This document shows, piece after piece, positions 8,505 to 19,951 of a stretch of DNA of 64,000 bases (the first letter of the stretch is position 1; every line of letters starts with the position of its first letter). Source of the stretch: Mycobacterium sp. 1164985.4 (GTDB lineage: Bacteria > Actinomycetota > Actinomycetes > Mycobacteriales > Mycobacteriaceae); NCBI RefSeq assembly GCF_001668575.1, contig NZ_LZMD01000021.1, forward strand, positions 62,001 to 126,000, read 5' to 3'. The notes under the pieces are model-generated. The model saw only the letters and a list, made by a program, of their open reading frames with translations, did not search any database and was not told where the DNA came from. Both the position numbers and the translations under genes were made by a program.

Positions 8505-9758
8505 CTACCAGAGCCTGCGCAGCGCGACCGTGACACGGCGGGCGCGGTCACGGGCGACGATCGGATCGGGTGCCGTGGCCAGCGCCACCGCGAGCCGCCG
8601 CCTGGCCTCCGTTTCGTCGGGACGGTTGAACAGCGCGACGTCGCTCTCGGCCACCGCGAGCGCCTCAGCCAGCACCGCCTGCGGATCCTCGCCGGCTGCC
8701 GGCGTCGCCTCCGCCCCCGCGTAGACGACCTCCGCGGCAGCGGGCGAGATCATGATCGTGTCGACCGGCAGCCCGAGGATCGCACGGGCATGCAGCTCGA
8801 ATTCCGAAAGTCGCTGCGAGCGCAGTGTGACCAGGCCACTGTCGTGCGGGCGCGGGCGCACGTTGTCGAAGTAGACCTCGTCGCCGCGCACCAGCAGCTC
8901 GACCCCGAACACCCCGCGCCCACCCAGCGAGTTCACGATCCGCGCGGCGATCGACTTCGCGGCGTCCAGCGCGGCGGGCGCCAACCGCTGCGGCTGCCAC
9001 GACTCGAGCACGTCGCCGTCGGCCTGGCGGTGCCCGATCGGCTCACAGAAGTGCACCGCAGGTCCGGTCGCTCCGACCGTGCGGATGGTCAGCAGCGTGA
9101 CTTCGAAATCGATCTCGACCACCGACTCGACCATCACGCGACCGTGCGGGATCCGGCCGGCGGCCACCGCGCGCTGCCAAGCGGGCTCGACGTCCTCGGC
9201 GCGCACCAGCACCGACTCCCCTTCGCCCGCGGCCGACGCGATCGGCTTGACCACCAACGGGAAACCGGCGTGCTGTGCGACCGCGCTCAGCTCCTCGGCC
9301 GATCCGGCGAACCAGAACGGAGCGGTCGGCAGGCCCAGGTCGTCGGAGGCCAACCGGCGCAGGCCTTCCCGATCCAGCGACAGCCGGGTGCTGCGCGGGG
9401 TGGGAAACACCTCTGCGGCGCCGCGTTCGGCGATTGCGATCAGCGCATCGGCGGCGATGAGGCCCGCCTCGGCCACCACGTAGCGCGGGTTCTCCTTTTC
9501 GATGAGCGCGGTCAGTTCCTCCGCGTCGTTCATCTTCGCCACGACCGGCCGGTCGGCGACGCCGTGCGCTGGGGCGTCGGCGTAGCGGTCCACCGCGATG
9601 ACCTCGGTGCCCAGCCGCTGAAACGCCAGCGCCAACTCTCGGCTCAGTTCACCGGAGCCGAGCAGCATCACCGCCGAGGCGGCGGAGGTGCCGACGACGG
9701 GTTCGGGATCGGTCACCGGATCCCCGGCATCGGCCGCGGCGTCAGGGGTATCAGTCAT
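8505..9758 (-). CDS. purT: Formate-dependent phosphoribosylglycinamide formyltransferase
   Basis: A 417-residue ATP-grasp enzyme that formylates GAR with formate and ATP in purine synthesis. Family features are the N-terminal MLLGSGELSRELALAFQRLG, the ATP-grasp blocks PLVVKPIASAAGEGESV and GVFGVELLVRGDEVYFDNVR, and HDSGLVTLRSQ. The N-terminus carries an extra 27 or so acidic, Ala-rich residues. It leads the minus-strand operon through rhodanese and metZ. The M. tuberculosis counterpart is Rv0389. Confidence 0.94.
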   Translation of the reverse strand: MTDTPDAAADAGDPVTDPEPVVGTSAASAVMLLGSGELSRELALAFQRLGTEVIAVDRYADAPAHGVADRPVVAKMNDAEELTALIEKENPRYVVAEAGLIAADALIAIAERGAAEVFPTPRSTRLSLDREGLRRLASDDLGLPTAPFWFAGSAEELSAVAQHAGFPLVVKPIASAAGEGESVLVRAEDVEPAWQRAVAAGRIPHGRVMVESVVEIDFEVTLLTIRTVGATGPAVHFCEPIGHRQADGDVLESWQPQRLAPAALDAAKSIAARIVNSLGGRGVFGVELLVRGDEVYFDNVRPRPHDSGLVTLRSQRLSEFELHARAILGLPVDTIMISPAAAEVVYAGAEATPAAGEDPQAVLAEALAVAESDVALFNRPDETEARRRLAVALATAPDPIVARDRARRVTVALRRLW

Positions 9759-9881
9759 CGGGCATCCAGCCTGCCAGACGTCGTCGCGTACCCGGTAACG
9801 CCGTCGAGCCGACGTCGCGCGGACGTGATCTGCTCAGCATGCCGACCAACATACGGGCGGCGGAAAGGAGGGCTTGGCTTC

Positions 9882-10293
9882 GTGGCTGCATCACTGCTCG
9901 CGGTTCTCGTGGTGTCGGTGCTGCTGGCGGCGCTGGCGCGCCGTTTCTGATCTGATCACCGGGCAGCGCTCGACCCGCGCCAGCTACGCCACCCGGCTGC
10001 AGGACTTCGCCGTGTGGAAGGCCGTCCAGCTGGTGCTGGAATCGTTCGCGTTCCTGATGATCGGGCTGCAGCTGCCGAAGGTGGTGAGCGAGCTGGCCGG
10101 GACCCCGTTCCCCGGCCGGCCTCAGCTGGTGTTCCTGACGTTCGTCGTGGTGGTCGGCACGTTGCTACTGCACGGGCTGACGTTGCCGTGGCTGATCCGT
10201 CGGCTCGGGGTGACCGGCGGCGAGGCCGGCGATGTGCTGCGCTCGGTACTGCGCAACCTCGACCTGGAGGAGGCGACCCTCAACTCGAGATAG
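9882..10293 (+). pseudogene. Internally deleted CPA1-type Na+/H+ antiporter remnant
   Basis: A strong ribosome-binding site (GGAAAGGAGGG, 9862-9872) precedes GTG 9882. The frame encodes 22 residues typical of an antiporter's first helix (AASLLAVLVVSVLLAALARR) and stops at TGA 9948-9950. A second frame starting right there encodes the antiporter C-terminal half (TGQRSTRASYATRLQDFAVW, then ESFAFLMIGLQLP and further membrane helices) up to TAG 10291. The several hundred residues expected between these parts are missing, and the C-terminal tail is also short. This is best read as a decayed gene with an internal deletion and frameshift. Its 3' end overlaps the convergent MarR gene by 14 bp. Confidence 0.78.
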
Positions 10294-10765
10294 CGGACCG
10301 CTCGAGCTCGTTGCGGAACCGGCGCATGGCTTCGATCAGCGCACCGAACGTGCGATGGGCGGCGGTCAGATCCTCATCAGGCAGGCCGGCCAGCGCGTCG
10401 CGCGTGCTTTCCCCCAGTGGGGTGAAAAAGCCGCGGGCGACGTCCATTCCGTGATCGGCCACCCGCAGGATCACCTTGCGGCGGTCACGGGGATCCGATT
10501 CGCGCCGGAAGTGGCCCGAGGCGATCATCCGCTCGACGAGGTAGGTGATGGCCGCGGCCGACATGCCCATCCGCTTGCGCAGGTCCCCCGCCGTCAACGG
10601 CGCTCCCTCGGTCTCGGCGACCATCACATGGAGCAGCGCGCGAAAGTCGTTGACCCCGACCTCATGTCGGCTCGCGAACAGCCGGCCGATCTCATCGGAT
10701 TCGGCGTTCATCGCCCGTACGTCGGCGGCTATCGCCGCCTCGAGCGCGTCGCGGTCCTCTGGCAC
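10280..10765 (-). CDS. MarR-family transcriptional regulator
   Basis: A 161-residue winged-helix regulator. The recognition-helix block LTAGDLRKRMGMSAAAITYL and the wing with ESDPRDRRKVILRV are diagnostic of MarR. GTG 10765 is taken as the start; the frame upstream of it is short of coding character and crosses the divergent promoter. It is transcribed away from the MmpL gene across a 69-bp AT-rich gap, the usual arrangement for a local repressor of an exporter. The ligand is unknown; autorepression and control of MmpL-P450-ferredoxin are inferred from layout. Confidence 0.88.
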   Translation of the reverse strand: MPEDRDALEAAIAADVRAMNAESDEIGRLFASRHEVGVNDFRALLHVMVAETEGAPLTAGDLRKRMGMSAAAITYLVERMIASGHFRRESDPRDRRKVILRVADHGMDVARGFFTPLGESTRDALAGLPDEDLTAAHRTFGALIEAMRRFRNELERSAISS

Positions 10766-10795
10766 GCCGAAAGCATAGGCCGAGTCGGCGGGGCC

Positions 10796-10834
10796 GGTTT
10801 GATTATTAGTTAAGTTCTTGAAATATTTGTAGGC
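10796..10834. promoter_or_regulatory. AT-rich divergent promoter/operator region between marR and mmpL
   Basis: This short gap is markedly AT-rich against a GC-rich background (TTATTAGTTAAGTTCTTG, then the palindrome AAATATTT at 10821-10828). It lies between the divergent starts of the MarR regulator and the MmpL transporter. MarR proteins bind AT-rich palindromes, so this is the likely operator. No perfect long palindrome was found. Confidence 0.4.
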
Positions 10835-12883
10835 ATGTCCCGCCGACTCTCCTGGATCCTCGCGGTGCTCGTCGTGCTCCTGTCCGGCGCGCTGATGGCG
10901 TTGGTCGGCAGCGACGACTCGAGTTCGCGGTCGCCCGTGCCCGTCCCCGACGACGCCGAGTCCGCACGCGTCGACGCGCTGCGAGCGCAGTTCCCCGGCG
11001 GCGAGCAGGTTCCCGCGATCGTTGTGATCACGCGCACCGACGGCGCGCCGCTGAGCCCCGCCGACACCGGCGCCGTCGAACGGAAATGGCCCGGCGCGCA
11101 GGTGTCCGAGGACGGCGCCGCCGCATTGGCGGTGGTCCCGATGAGCTCCGAACTCACCGGATTCGAGCTCACCGACGAGGTGAAGAAGGTCCGCGCCCAA
11201 GCCGCCGAGGGCCTGCCCGACGGCTTGCGCACCGAGGTCACCGGCGGTCCGGCGTTCGGCGCCGACATCGCGAACTCGTTCTCCGGTGCCAACTTCACGC
11301 TGCTCGCCGTCACCGCGACGGTGGTGGCTCTGCTGCTGATCGTCACCTACCGCTCGCCGGTGTTGTGGCTGGTGCCGTTGGCGGTCATCGGATTCGCTGA
11401 CCGGGTGGCCGCCGTCCTGGGGACCGGCGTCGCGCAGGCGGTCGGCATGAGCCCGGACGGTTCCACGTCGGGTATCACCAGCGTGCTGGTGTTCGGCGCG
11501 GGCACCAACTACGCGCTGCTGCTCATCTCCCGGTACCGAGAGGAGTTGGGTCGCACCGAGAATCACCACGACGCGCTGAACATCGCGACGCGCCGCGCAG
11601 GACCGGCCATCATCGCGAGCAATGCGACCGTGGTGCTCGCGCTGCTGACGCTGGTGTTCGCGTCTTCACCGAGCGTGCGCAGCCTCGGCGTGCAGGCCGC
11701 CGCGGGCCTCGTCGTCGCCGCGGTGTTCGTGCTGCTGGTGCTGCCACCGCTGCTCGGGCTGTTCGGCAAGCGACTCTTCTGGCCGTTCATCCCGAAGATC
11801 GGCGACCGGGTGCTCACCGACAGCGGCCTGTGGCATCGCATCGCGGAGTCGGTGGCCCGCAGGCCCGGGCGCGTCGCGACCGTCGCGATCGCCGGTCTCG
11901 CGTTGCTGTGCATCGGGTTGACGGCCACTCCGATCGGGCTGTCGCAGACCGAACAGTTCCGCGTGCAGGCCGAGTCGGTCAGCGGGTACTCGCGGCTGGC
12001 CGGGCACTTCCCCAGCGGTCTGACGGACCCCACCCGCGTCATCGCGTCCACCGATCGCGCCGCCGAGGTGCAACGCGCGATCACCGAGACGCCCGGCGTG
12101 GTGTCGGCCGATCCCGCCGGCGAAACCCCCGACGGCCTGACGCAGTGGTCGGTTGTGCTCGACGCCGAACCCGCGTCGGATCGCGCCTTCGAAACCGTTG
12201 ACGCCCTGCGTGCTTCGGCGCGAGCAGCCGATCCGGAAGCTCTGGTCGGCGGATCCGACGCCACGGCCCGCGATGCCAGCGCCTCCGCATCGCGCGACCG
12301 CGCTGTCGTGATTCCGGCCATCCTGATCGTCGTGCTCGCGGTGCTGTACGTGTTGCTGCGCGCCGCGCTCGCGCCGCTGATCCTCGTTGCGGTCACGGTG
12401 CTCAGCGCCCTGGCCGCGCTGGGCTTGGGCGGCTGGGCAAGCGTGCACGTGTTCGGCTTTCCCGCGCTCGACAACACCACACCGCTGTTCGCGTTCCTGT
12501 TCCTGGTCGCGCTCGGCGTGGACTACACGATCTTCCTGGTCACCCGTGCGCGTGAGGAAACTCCGGAGCACGGCACCCACGGCGGCATCGTGCGGGCGGT
12601 TTCGGCGACCGGCGCGGTGATCACCAGCGCGGGCATCGTGCTGGCCGCGGTGTTCTGCGTGCTCGGCGTGCTGCCTCTGATCGTGCTGACGCAGATCGGC
12701 ATCATCGTCGGCCTCGGCATCCTGCTCGACACGTTCGTCGTGCGCACGGTGATCATCCCGGCGCTGTTCACGCTGATCGGGCCGCGCATCTGGTGGCCGG
12801 CACTCAGACAGCAGGACGCCGGTTCAGGCGGAGCCGAAGCACATGGTCGGCACCGCGCGGGGCAGGCCGCCGACCCGGCCTAA
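10835..12883 (+). CDS. MmpL/YdfJ-family RND transporter
   Basis: A 682-residue inner-membrane transporter of the MMPL type, with two repeats of one helix, an extracytoplasmic domain and five helices. The repeats carry the relay motifs GAGTNYALLLISRYREE (TM4, residues 221-237) and LGVDYTIFLVTRAREE (TM10). In MmpL3 both positions are Asp; here the first is Asn225, see findings. Size fits the short YdfJ-like subgroup rather than the roughly 950-residue lipid MmpLs. It is divergent from MarR and 16 bp ahead of the P450, so it may export or import the P450 substrate. Cargo unknown. Confidence 0.9.
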   Translation: MSRRLSWILAVLVVLLSGALMALVGSDDSSSRSPVPVPDDAESARVDALRAQFPGGEQVPAIVVITRTDGAPLSPADTGAVERKWPGAQVSEDGAAALAVVPMSSELTGFELTDEVKKVRAQAAEGLPDGLRTEVTGGPAFGADIANSFSGANFTLLAVTATVVALLLIVTYRSPVLWLVPLAVIGFADRVAAVLGTGVAQAVGMSPDGSTSGITSVLVFGAGTNYALLLISRYREELGRTENHHDALNIATRRAGPAIIASNATVVLALLTLVFASSPSVRSLGVQAAAGLVVAAVFVLLVLPPLLGLFGKRLFWPFIPKIGDRVLTDSGLWHRIAESVARRPGRVATVAIAGLALLCIGLTATPIGLSQTEQFRVQAESVSGYSRLAGHFPSGLTDPTRVIASTDRAAEVQRAITETPGVVSADPAGETPDGLTQWSVVLDAEPASDRAFETVDALRASARAADPEALVGGSDATARDASASASRDRAVVIPAILIVVLAVLYVLLRAALAPLILVAVTVLSALAALGLGGWASVHVFGFPALDNTTPLFAFLFLVALGVDYTIFLVTRAREETPEHGTHGGIVRAVSATGAVITSAGIVLAAVFCVLGVLPLIVLTQIGIIVGLGILLDTFVVRTVIIPALFTLIGPRIWWPALRQQDAGSGGAEAHGRHRAGQAADPA

Positions 12884-12899
12884 CGGGTAGCGTCGTGTC

Positions 12900-14108
12900 A
12901 TGACGCAAGCACCGGAGCTGCCGCCGCTGCACATGCGTCGCGACGCGTTCGATCCGACCCCGGCGCTGACCGAGATACGCGAGACCACCGGCGTTCGCAC
13001 GGTCGTCAACTCCTTCGGTATGACCGTGTACCTGGTCACCCGGCACGACGACGTCAAACGGGTGCTGTCCGACCACGAGCGGTTCTCCAACGGCCGCCCG
13101 CCGGGCTTCGTCCTCCCGGGTGCGCCGACGCTCTCGGAGGAGGAGCTGAGCAGTTCCCGCGCCGGCAACCTGCTCGGCCTCGACCCACCGCAACACCAGC
13201 GACTGCGCCGCATGCTCACTCCGGAGTTCACGATCCGGCGGATCAAGCGGCTCGAGCCCCGCATCGTCGAGATCGTCTCGACGCACCTGGACATGATGGA
13301 AACCGCCGGTGCCCCTGCCGATCTCGTCGAGCACTTCGCACTGCCGATCCCGTCGCTGGTCATCTGCGAACTGCTCGGCGTGCCGTACGAGGACCGCGAC
13401 GATTTCCAGCACCGCAGCGCGCGCCAGCTCGACCTGTCGCTTCCGTTCACCGAGCGCCTCGAACTGCAGCGCGCCGGTCGGGCGTACATGCGGTCGCTCG
13501 TCGAGCGTGCCCGGCGCAGACCCGGTGACGACATCCTCGGCATGCTGGTCCGTGAACACGGCGCTGAGCTCACCAACGACGAACTGGTCGGTATCGCCGG
13601 GCTGCTGCTGCTCGCCGGCCACGAAACCACCTCGAACATGCTGGGATTGGGCACGCTGGCGCTGCTCCGGCATCCCGATCAGCTCGCCGCCGTCCGCGAC
13701 GATGCCGATGCGGTCGGGCCCGCGGTCGAAGAGCTGCTGCGGTGGTTGTCGATCGTGCACAGCGCGATCCCGCGCATCACCACCGCCGACGTCGAGATCG
13801 CCGGTGTGGTGATCCCGGCCGGTCAGCTGGTGTTCGCGTCGCTGCCGTCGGCCAATCGTGATCCCGACTTCATCGACAACCCCGACGCTCTCGACATCTG
13901 CCGCGGCGCCGCGGGTCACCTCGCATTCGGCCACGGCGTGCACCACTGCCTCGGCGCCCCGCTGGCCCGGATGGAGATGCGGGTCGCGTTCCCCGCTCTG
14001 CTGCAACGCTTTCCGGCACTGCGACTGGCCGAAGACTTCGACGATGTGCAGTTCCGGTCGTTCCACTTCATCTACGGTCTGAAATCGTTGTCAGTCGATT
14101 GGAGGTGA
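12900..14108 (+). CDS. Cytochrome P450
   Basis: A 402-residue soluble bacterial P450. The oxygen-activation motif AGHETT is near residue 240, ExxR appears as EELLR, and the heme-ligand loop is FGHGVHHCLGAPLAR with Cys350. The length is normal for actinobacterial CYPs. It is followed 6 bp later by its probable electron donor, a 3Fe-4S ferredoxin, but no ferredoxin reductase is in the window. The gene follows MmpL closely, so a MarR-controlled operon of exporter, P450 and ferredoxin is likely. CYP family and substrate are not assigned. Confidence 0.95.
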   Translation: MTQAPELPPLHMRRDAFDPTPALTEIRETTGVRTVVNSFGMTVYLVTRHDDVKRVLSDHERFSNGRPPGFVLPGAPTLSEEELSSSRAGNLLGLDPPQHQRLRRMLTPEFTIRRIKRLEPRIVEIVSTHLDMMETAGAPADLVEHFALPIPSLVICELLGVPYEDRDDFQHRSARQLDLSLPFTERLELQRAGRAYMRSLVERARRRPGDDILGMLVREHGAELTNDELVGIAGLLLLAGHETTSNMLGLGTLALLRHPDQLAAVRDDADAVGPAVEELLRWLSIVHSAIPRITTADVEIAGVVIPAGQLVFASLPSANRDPDFIDNPDALDICRGAAGHLAFGHGVHHCLGAPLARMEMRVAFPALLQRFPALRLAEDFDDVQFRSFHFIYGLKSLSVDWR

Positions 14109-14114
14109 CGAGAA

Positions 14115-14306
14115 GTGAAGGTGCACGCCGACCGCGACGTCTGCATCCAGGCGGGCAACTGCGTGATGTCCGCGGATGCCGTTTTCGACCAGGACGATGA
14201 CGGCATCGTCGTGGTGCTGGTCGATGAGGTGCCCGACGACGAACTCGACCATGCTCGCGAGGCCGTGAAGCTTTGTCCCTCACAGGCTTTGCGGCTGGTC
14301 GACTAA
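14115..14306 (+). CDS. 3Fe-4S ferredoxin, P450 redox partner
   Basis: A 63-residue ferredoxin with three cysteine ligands, C10 and C16 in DVCIQAGNC and C54 in LCPSQAL. This is the 3Fe-4S pattern of actinobacterial P450-linked ferredoxins. The strong ribosome-binding site GGAGG at 14101-14105 overlaps the end of the P450 gene and sets GTG 14115 as the start. The short acidic DQDDDG segment is also typical. It presumably passes electrons from a reductase encoded elsewhere to the neighbouring P450. Confidence 0.93.
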   Translation: MKVHADRDVCIQAGNCVMSADAVFDQDDDGIVVVLVDEVPDDELDHAREAVKLCPSQALRLVD

Positions 14307-14941
14307 CCGGGGCGGTGGCGGACGAGAAGCACGACGCTGACCGCCAACACCCACGCCGGAAAGATCAGCGTCAGCCACATGCTGATGTCGGCGGCCAGCA
14401 GCACCCCGACCGCCACGGCGTAGGTGGCTACGGCCAGCCAGCGGGGCATCAACCGGGTGCGCAGCCAGATCGTGGCCAGCGAGATCATGAATACCGCCGC
14501 CATGCGGAGCGCATAGGTCTTCGAGATCGTCAACAGCATCATCTGGCCGAACGCGGCCACACCGGGATGCATTGCGGCGCCCCCGCGTTCGAGTCCCACA
14601 CCCACTGCGACCGCCGAGAACATCATCGCCAGAAACAGCAGGCCGCTGCCGAGGAAGACGGTCGCGAAGAACTTGTCCTCGTAGCGGCCCATCCCGTCGC
14701 GCAGGACGCCCATGAACCAAAGGAACGCGATCCCGGCGAACGGCATGAGGACCGCGGCGATCCGCATGTTGATGGTGTGCTGACGCACCCACTCCGAGCC
14801 CGGTTCCCCACCCTCGGGCAGCACCACCCGGATCAGCACGAGCGCGGTGGCGAACAACAGCGCGAACGCCACACCGGCCAGCACGGCCGAGCGCGGGGTG
14901 GTCAGGCGTCGGGGCCGCTGGTCGGCCTGCTCGGTCGTCAC
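14303..14941 (-). CDS. Multi-pass membrane protein of unknown function
   Basis: A 212-residue protein with about six hydrophobic helices starting near residue 18 and ending near 207. The N-terminus before the first helix is polar and basic. GTG 14941 is the likely start. It is convergent with the ferredoxin gene, sharing 4 bp. A conserved-looking segment around residues 57-85 (HTINMRIAAVLMPFAGIAFL) includes several polar residues in a membrane context. No family was recognised; it does not look like an MFS, ABC or RND component. Confidence 0.7.
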   Translation of the reverse strand: MTTEQADQRPRRLTTPRSAVLAGVAFALLFATALVLIRVVLPEGGEPGSEWVRQHTINMRIAAVLMPFAGIAFLWFMGVLRDGMGRYEDKFFATVFLGSGLLFLAMMFSAVAVGVGLERGGAAMHPGVAAFGQMMLLTISKTYALRMAAVFMISLATIWLRTRLMPRWLAVATYAVAVGVLLAADISMWLTLIFPAWVLAVSVVLLVRHRPG

Positions 14942-15024
14942 GCCGTGATCGTGACATCGTGATCGCGAAACTGCGGGCGGATCGGGAATTTTCGTCCGCT
15001 CACGGACCCGTCAGCGATGCGGCC

Positions 15025-17662
<2,638 letters not shown>

Positions 17663-17681
17663 CCTCCGGTAGCGTCGACGC

Positions 17682-18464
17682 GTGAGTGTTCGTCCGCTGC
17701 ATCAGTCGGTGCGGCCCAGCCCCGTCTTCCTGGCCATCGTGGCGGCCACCGTCGCCGGTGGTGTGATGGCGTGGACGTGCACGACGGACACGTCGCGGCC
17801 GCTCGCCTACGTGGGGGTGTTCACGTTCGTGATCGCGGGCTGGTTGGTGTCGCTGTGCGTACACGAGTTCGCCCACGCCTACACCGCGTGGCGGTTCGGC
17901 GACCGGGACGTCGCCACCCGGGGCTACCTCACGCTCAACCCGCTCAAGTACTCCCATCCGCTGTTGTCGATCGGGTTGCCGGTTTTGATCATCGCGATCG
18001 GCGGGATCGGCCTGCCCGGTGGCGCGGTGTACGTCCGCACCGGCTGGATGACCCCGCGGCAGCGCAGCGTGGTCAGCCTCGCCGGGCCGTTCACCAACCT
18101 GGTGTTCGCGGCACTGCTGCTGATCCTGACGAGCGCGCTCTCCGACCCCGCGCACGGCGTCTTCTGGGCCGGCATGGCGTTCCTGGGCTTCCTCCAGGTG
18201 ACCGCGTTCGTGCTGAACATGCTTCCGGTGCCCGGGCTCGACGGATACGGCGCACTCGAGCCGCACCTGAGCCCGCAGACGCAACGAGCCGTGGCCCCTG
18301 CCAAGCAGTGGGGGTTGCTGGTCCTGCTCTTGCTGCTGTTCAGTCCCGGCTTGAACCGGTGGTTCTGGCAGCTGGTGCTGTGGTTCTTCGACTTCTCCGG
18401 CGTGGCGCGCCCGCTGGTGTGGCTGGGCAGCGATCTGACCCGCTTCTGGTCGGCCTGGTTCTAG
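17682..18464 (+). CDS. Site-2-protease-like M50 metallopeptidase (Rv0359 type)
   Basis: A 260-residue multi-pass membrane protein with the zinc-protease motif HEFAH in CVHEFAHAYTAWRFGD (about residues 60-75). The second metal-ligand motif, NMLPVPGLDGYGA, lies near residues 180-192. It belongs to the short S2P/M50 group without a PDZ domain. The family cuts membrane-embedded substrates such as anti-sigma factors, but the target is unknown here. GTG 17682 follows the Rv0358-like stop by 19 bp, suggesting one transcript. Confidence 0.88.
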   Translation: MSVRPLHQSVRPSPVFLAIVAATVAGGVMAWTCTTDTSRPLAYVGVFTFVIAGWLVSLCVHEFAHAYTAWRFGDRDVATRGYLTLNPLKYSHPLLSIGLPVLIIAIGGIGLPGGAVYVRTGWMTPRQRSVVSLAGPFTNLVFAALLLILTSALSDPAHGVFWAGMAFLGFLQVTAFVLNMLPVPGLDGYGALEPHLSPQTQRAVAPAKQWGLLVLLLLLFSPGLNRWFWQLVLWFFDFSGVARPLVWLGSDLTRFWSAWF

Positions 18465-18526
18465 GCACCCGCGACGCGGGACGCACACCCTTGCGACATA
18501 TGCGGACTTGCGCATAGATTGCTGGC

Positions 18527-19417
18527 ATGGGCGCCGGCCATGATCACAGCAGACGCGACACCCGCGTCAGCCGGATGGTCGTCGCCGCGGGGATCCTCAC
18601 CGCCTTCTTCGTGGTCGAGCTCGTCACGGCGCTGCTCATCGACTCCATCGCGCTGTTGGCCGACGCCGGGCACATGCTGACCGATCTGGTCGCGATGTTC
18701 ATGGGTCTGACCGCGGTCCTCCTCGCCCGCCGCGGCAGCGCCTCCCCGGCGCGCACCTACGGCTGGCACCGCGCCGAGGTGTTCACCGCCGTCGCCAACG
18801 CCGTGCTCCTGCTTGGCGTTGCGGGGTTCATCCTGTTCGAGGCGATCGAACGGCTCGGCCACGCGCCCGAGGTGCCCGGTGTGCCGATGATCGTCGTCGC
18901 CCTGGCGGGGTTGGCGGCCAACGCCGTCGTGGTGCTGCTGCTGCGGTCACACTCCGAGAAGAGCCTGGCCGTCAAGGGCGCCTACATGGAGGTCGTCGCC
19001 GACACCGTCGGCAGCATCGGAGTGCTGATCGCGGGCATCGTGACGGTCACGACGCACTGGCCGTACGCCGACGTCGTGGTCGCGGTGTTCGTCGCGCTGT
19101 GGGTGTTGCCGCGGGCGTTCTCGTTGGCACGGGCTGCCCTGCGGATCCTCTCTGAATCCTCACCCGCCCACATCGACGTGGAGGAGCTGCGGAGCGCGCT
19201 GTGTGCGGTGGAGGGTGTCACCGACGTGCACGACCTGCACGTCTGGACGCTGGTGCCGGGCAAGGACATGGTCACCGCGCATCTGACCAGTGACCGCGAT
19301 TCGGCGCTGGTGCTCGACGATGCGCGCGCCGTGCTGACCGAACGCGGGCTGGACCATGCGACGGTTCAGGTGGAACCGGGCGACGGGGCCGGGGACTGCA
19401 ACTGCGAGGCGGAGTAG
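18527..19417 (+). CDS. Cation diffusion facilitator (CDF) metal transporter
   Basis: A 296-residue CDF exporter with six membrane helices and a cytosolic C-terminal domain. The first transport-site motif is H49-MLT-D53. The second is E155-VVA-D159, where Zn-type CzcD/ZnT members have His at the first position. The C-terminal domain carries HDLHVWTLVPG and the protein ends with a possible metal-binding DCNCEAE. It sits between Rv0359- and Rv0360c-like genes and seems to be inserted relative to M. tuberculosis. Metal identity cannot be assigned. Confidence 0.9.
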   Translation: MGAGHDHSRRDTRVSRMVVAAGILTAFFVVELVTALLIDSIALLADAGHMLTDLVAMFMGLTAVLLARRGSASPARTYGWHRAEVFTAVANAVLLLGVAGFILFEAIERLGHAPEVPGVPMIVVALAGLAANAVVVLLLRSHSEKSLAVKGAYMEVVADTVGSIGVLIAGIVTVTTHWPYADVVVAVFVALWVLPRAFSLARAALRILSESSPAHIDVEELRSALCAVEGVTDVHDLHVWTLVPGKDMVTAHLTSDRDSALVLDDARAVLTERGLDHATVQVEPGDGAGDCNCEAE

Positions 19418-19834
19418 TCAGGCGAGCCCGAGTTCGGCCCGCGCCGACGGATCGCAGTCGTCGAGCAGATCCAGGCAGCGCTGGTTCTCGTCGGTCTCCC
19501 CGATCGCGTCGGCCGCCCGGGCCAGAGCGGCGACACAGCGCAGGAAACCACGGTTGGGCTCGTGGCTGTAGGGCACCGGACTGAAGCCCTTCCAGCCGTT
19601 GCGGCGCAACTGATCCAGCCCGCGGTGGTATCCGGTGCGCGCATAGGCATACGCGGTGATCGCCCTGTCTTCCTTGAGCGCCTCCTCGGCCAGCGTCGCC
19701 CATGCGACCGACGCCGAAGGATGCGCGGCCGCCACGATCGCGGGCTTCTCGCCCGATGCGAGTTCGGATTCCGCCTCGCTGTCGCCGGGCAGCCGTACCG
19801 GATCCGGCCCGAGGAGATCACCCATACCTGTCAT
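19418..19834 (-). CDS. DUF3151 protein (Rv0360c type)
   Basis: A 138-residue soluble actinobacterial protein with a helical, TPR-like look. The blocks ASVAWATLAEEAL, AYAYARTGYHRGLDQLRR and NRGFLRCVAALARAADAIGE match the DUF3151 family. ATG 19834 (MTGMGDLLGPDP) is preferred to the longer frame reaching 19894. Its stop abuts the CDF stop. The position next to the Rv0361-like gene matches M. tuberculosis. Function unknown. Confidence 0.85.
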   Translation of the reverse strand: MTGMGDLLGPDPVRLPGDSEAESELASGEKPAIVAAAHPSASVAWATLAEEALKEDRAITAYAYARTGYHRGLDQLRRNGWKGFSPVPYSHEPNRGFLRCVAALARAADAIGETDENQRCLDLLDDCDPSARAELGLA

Positions 19835-19951
19835 GACCCCCATTGTGCCCGTGCGAGTCAGCACCGCCGGCACGGCACCGGTCCGAGCGCGCACGCCCGA
19901 GCGATGACTAAGCTTCGGCCCGTAGCGTCGTAAGGGAGGACCGCAGCGGGC

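Noticed and set aside
9874-10293. A complete 139-residue membrane protein starting at TTG 9874
   Set aside because: Its first 24 residues are an out-of-frame reading of the antiporter's first helix and are Cys/Trp/Arg-rich; the pseudogene model explains both frames.
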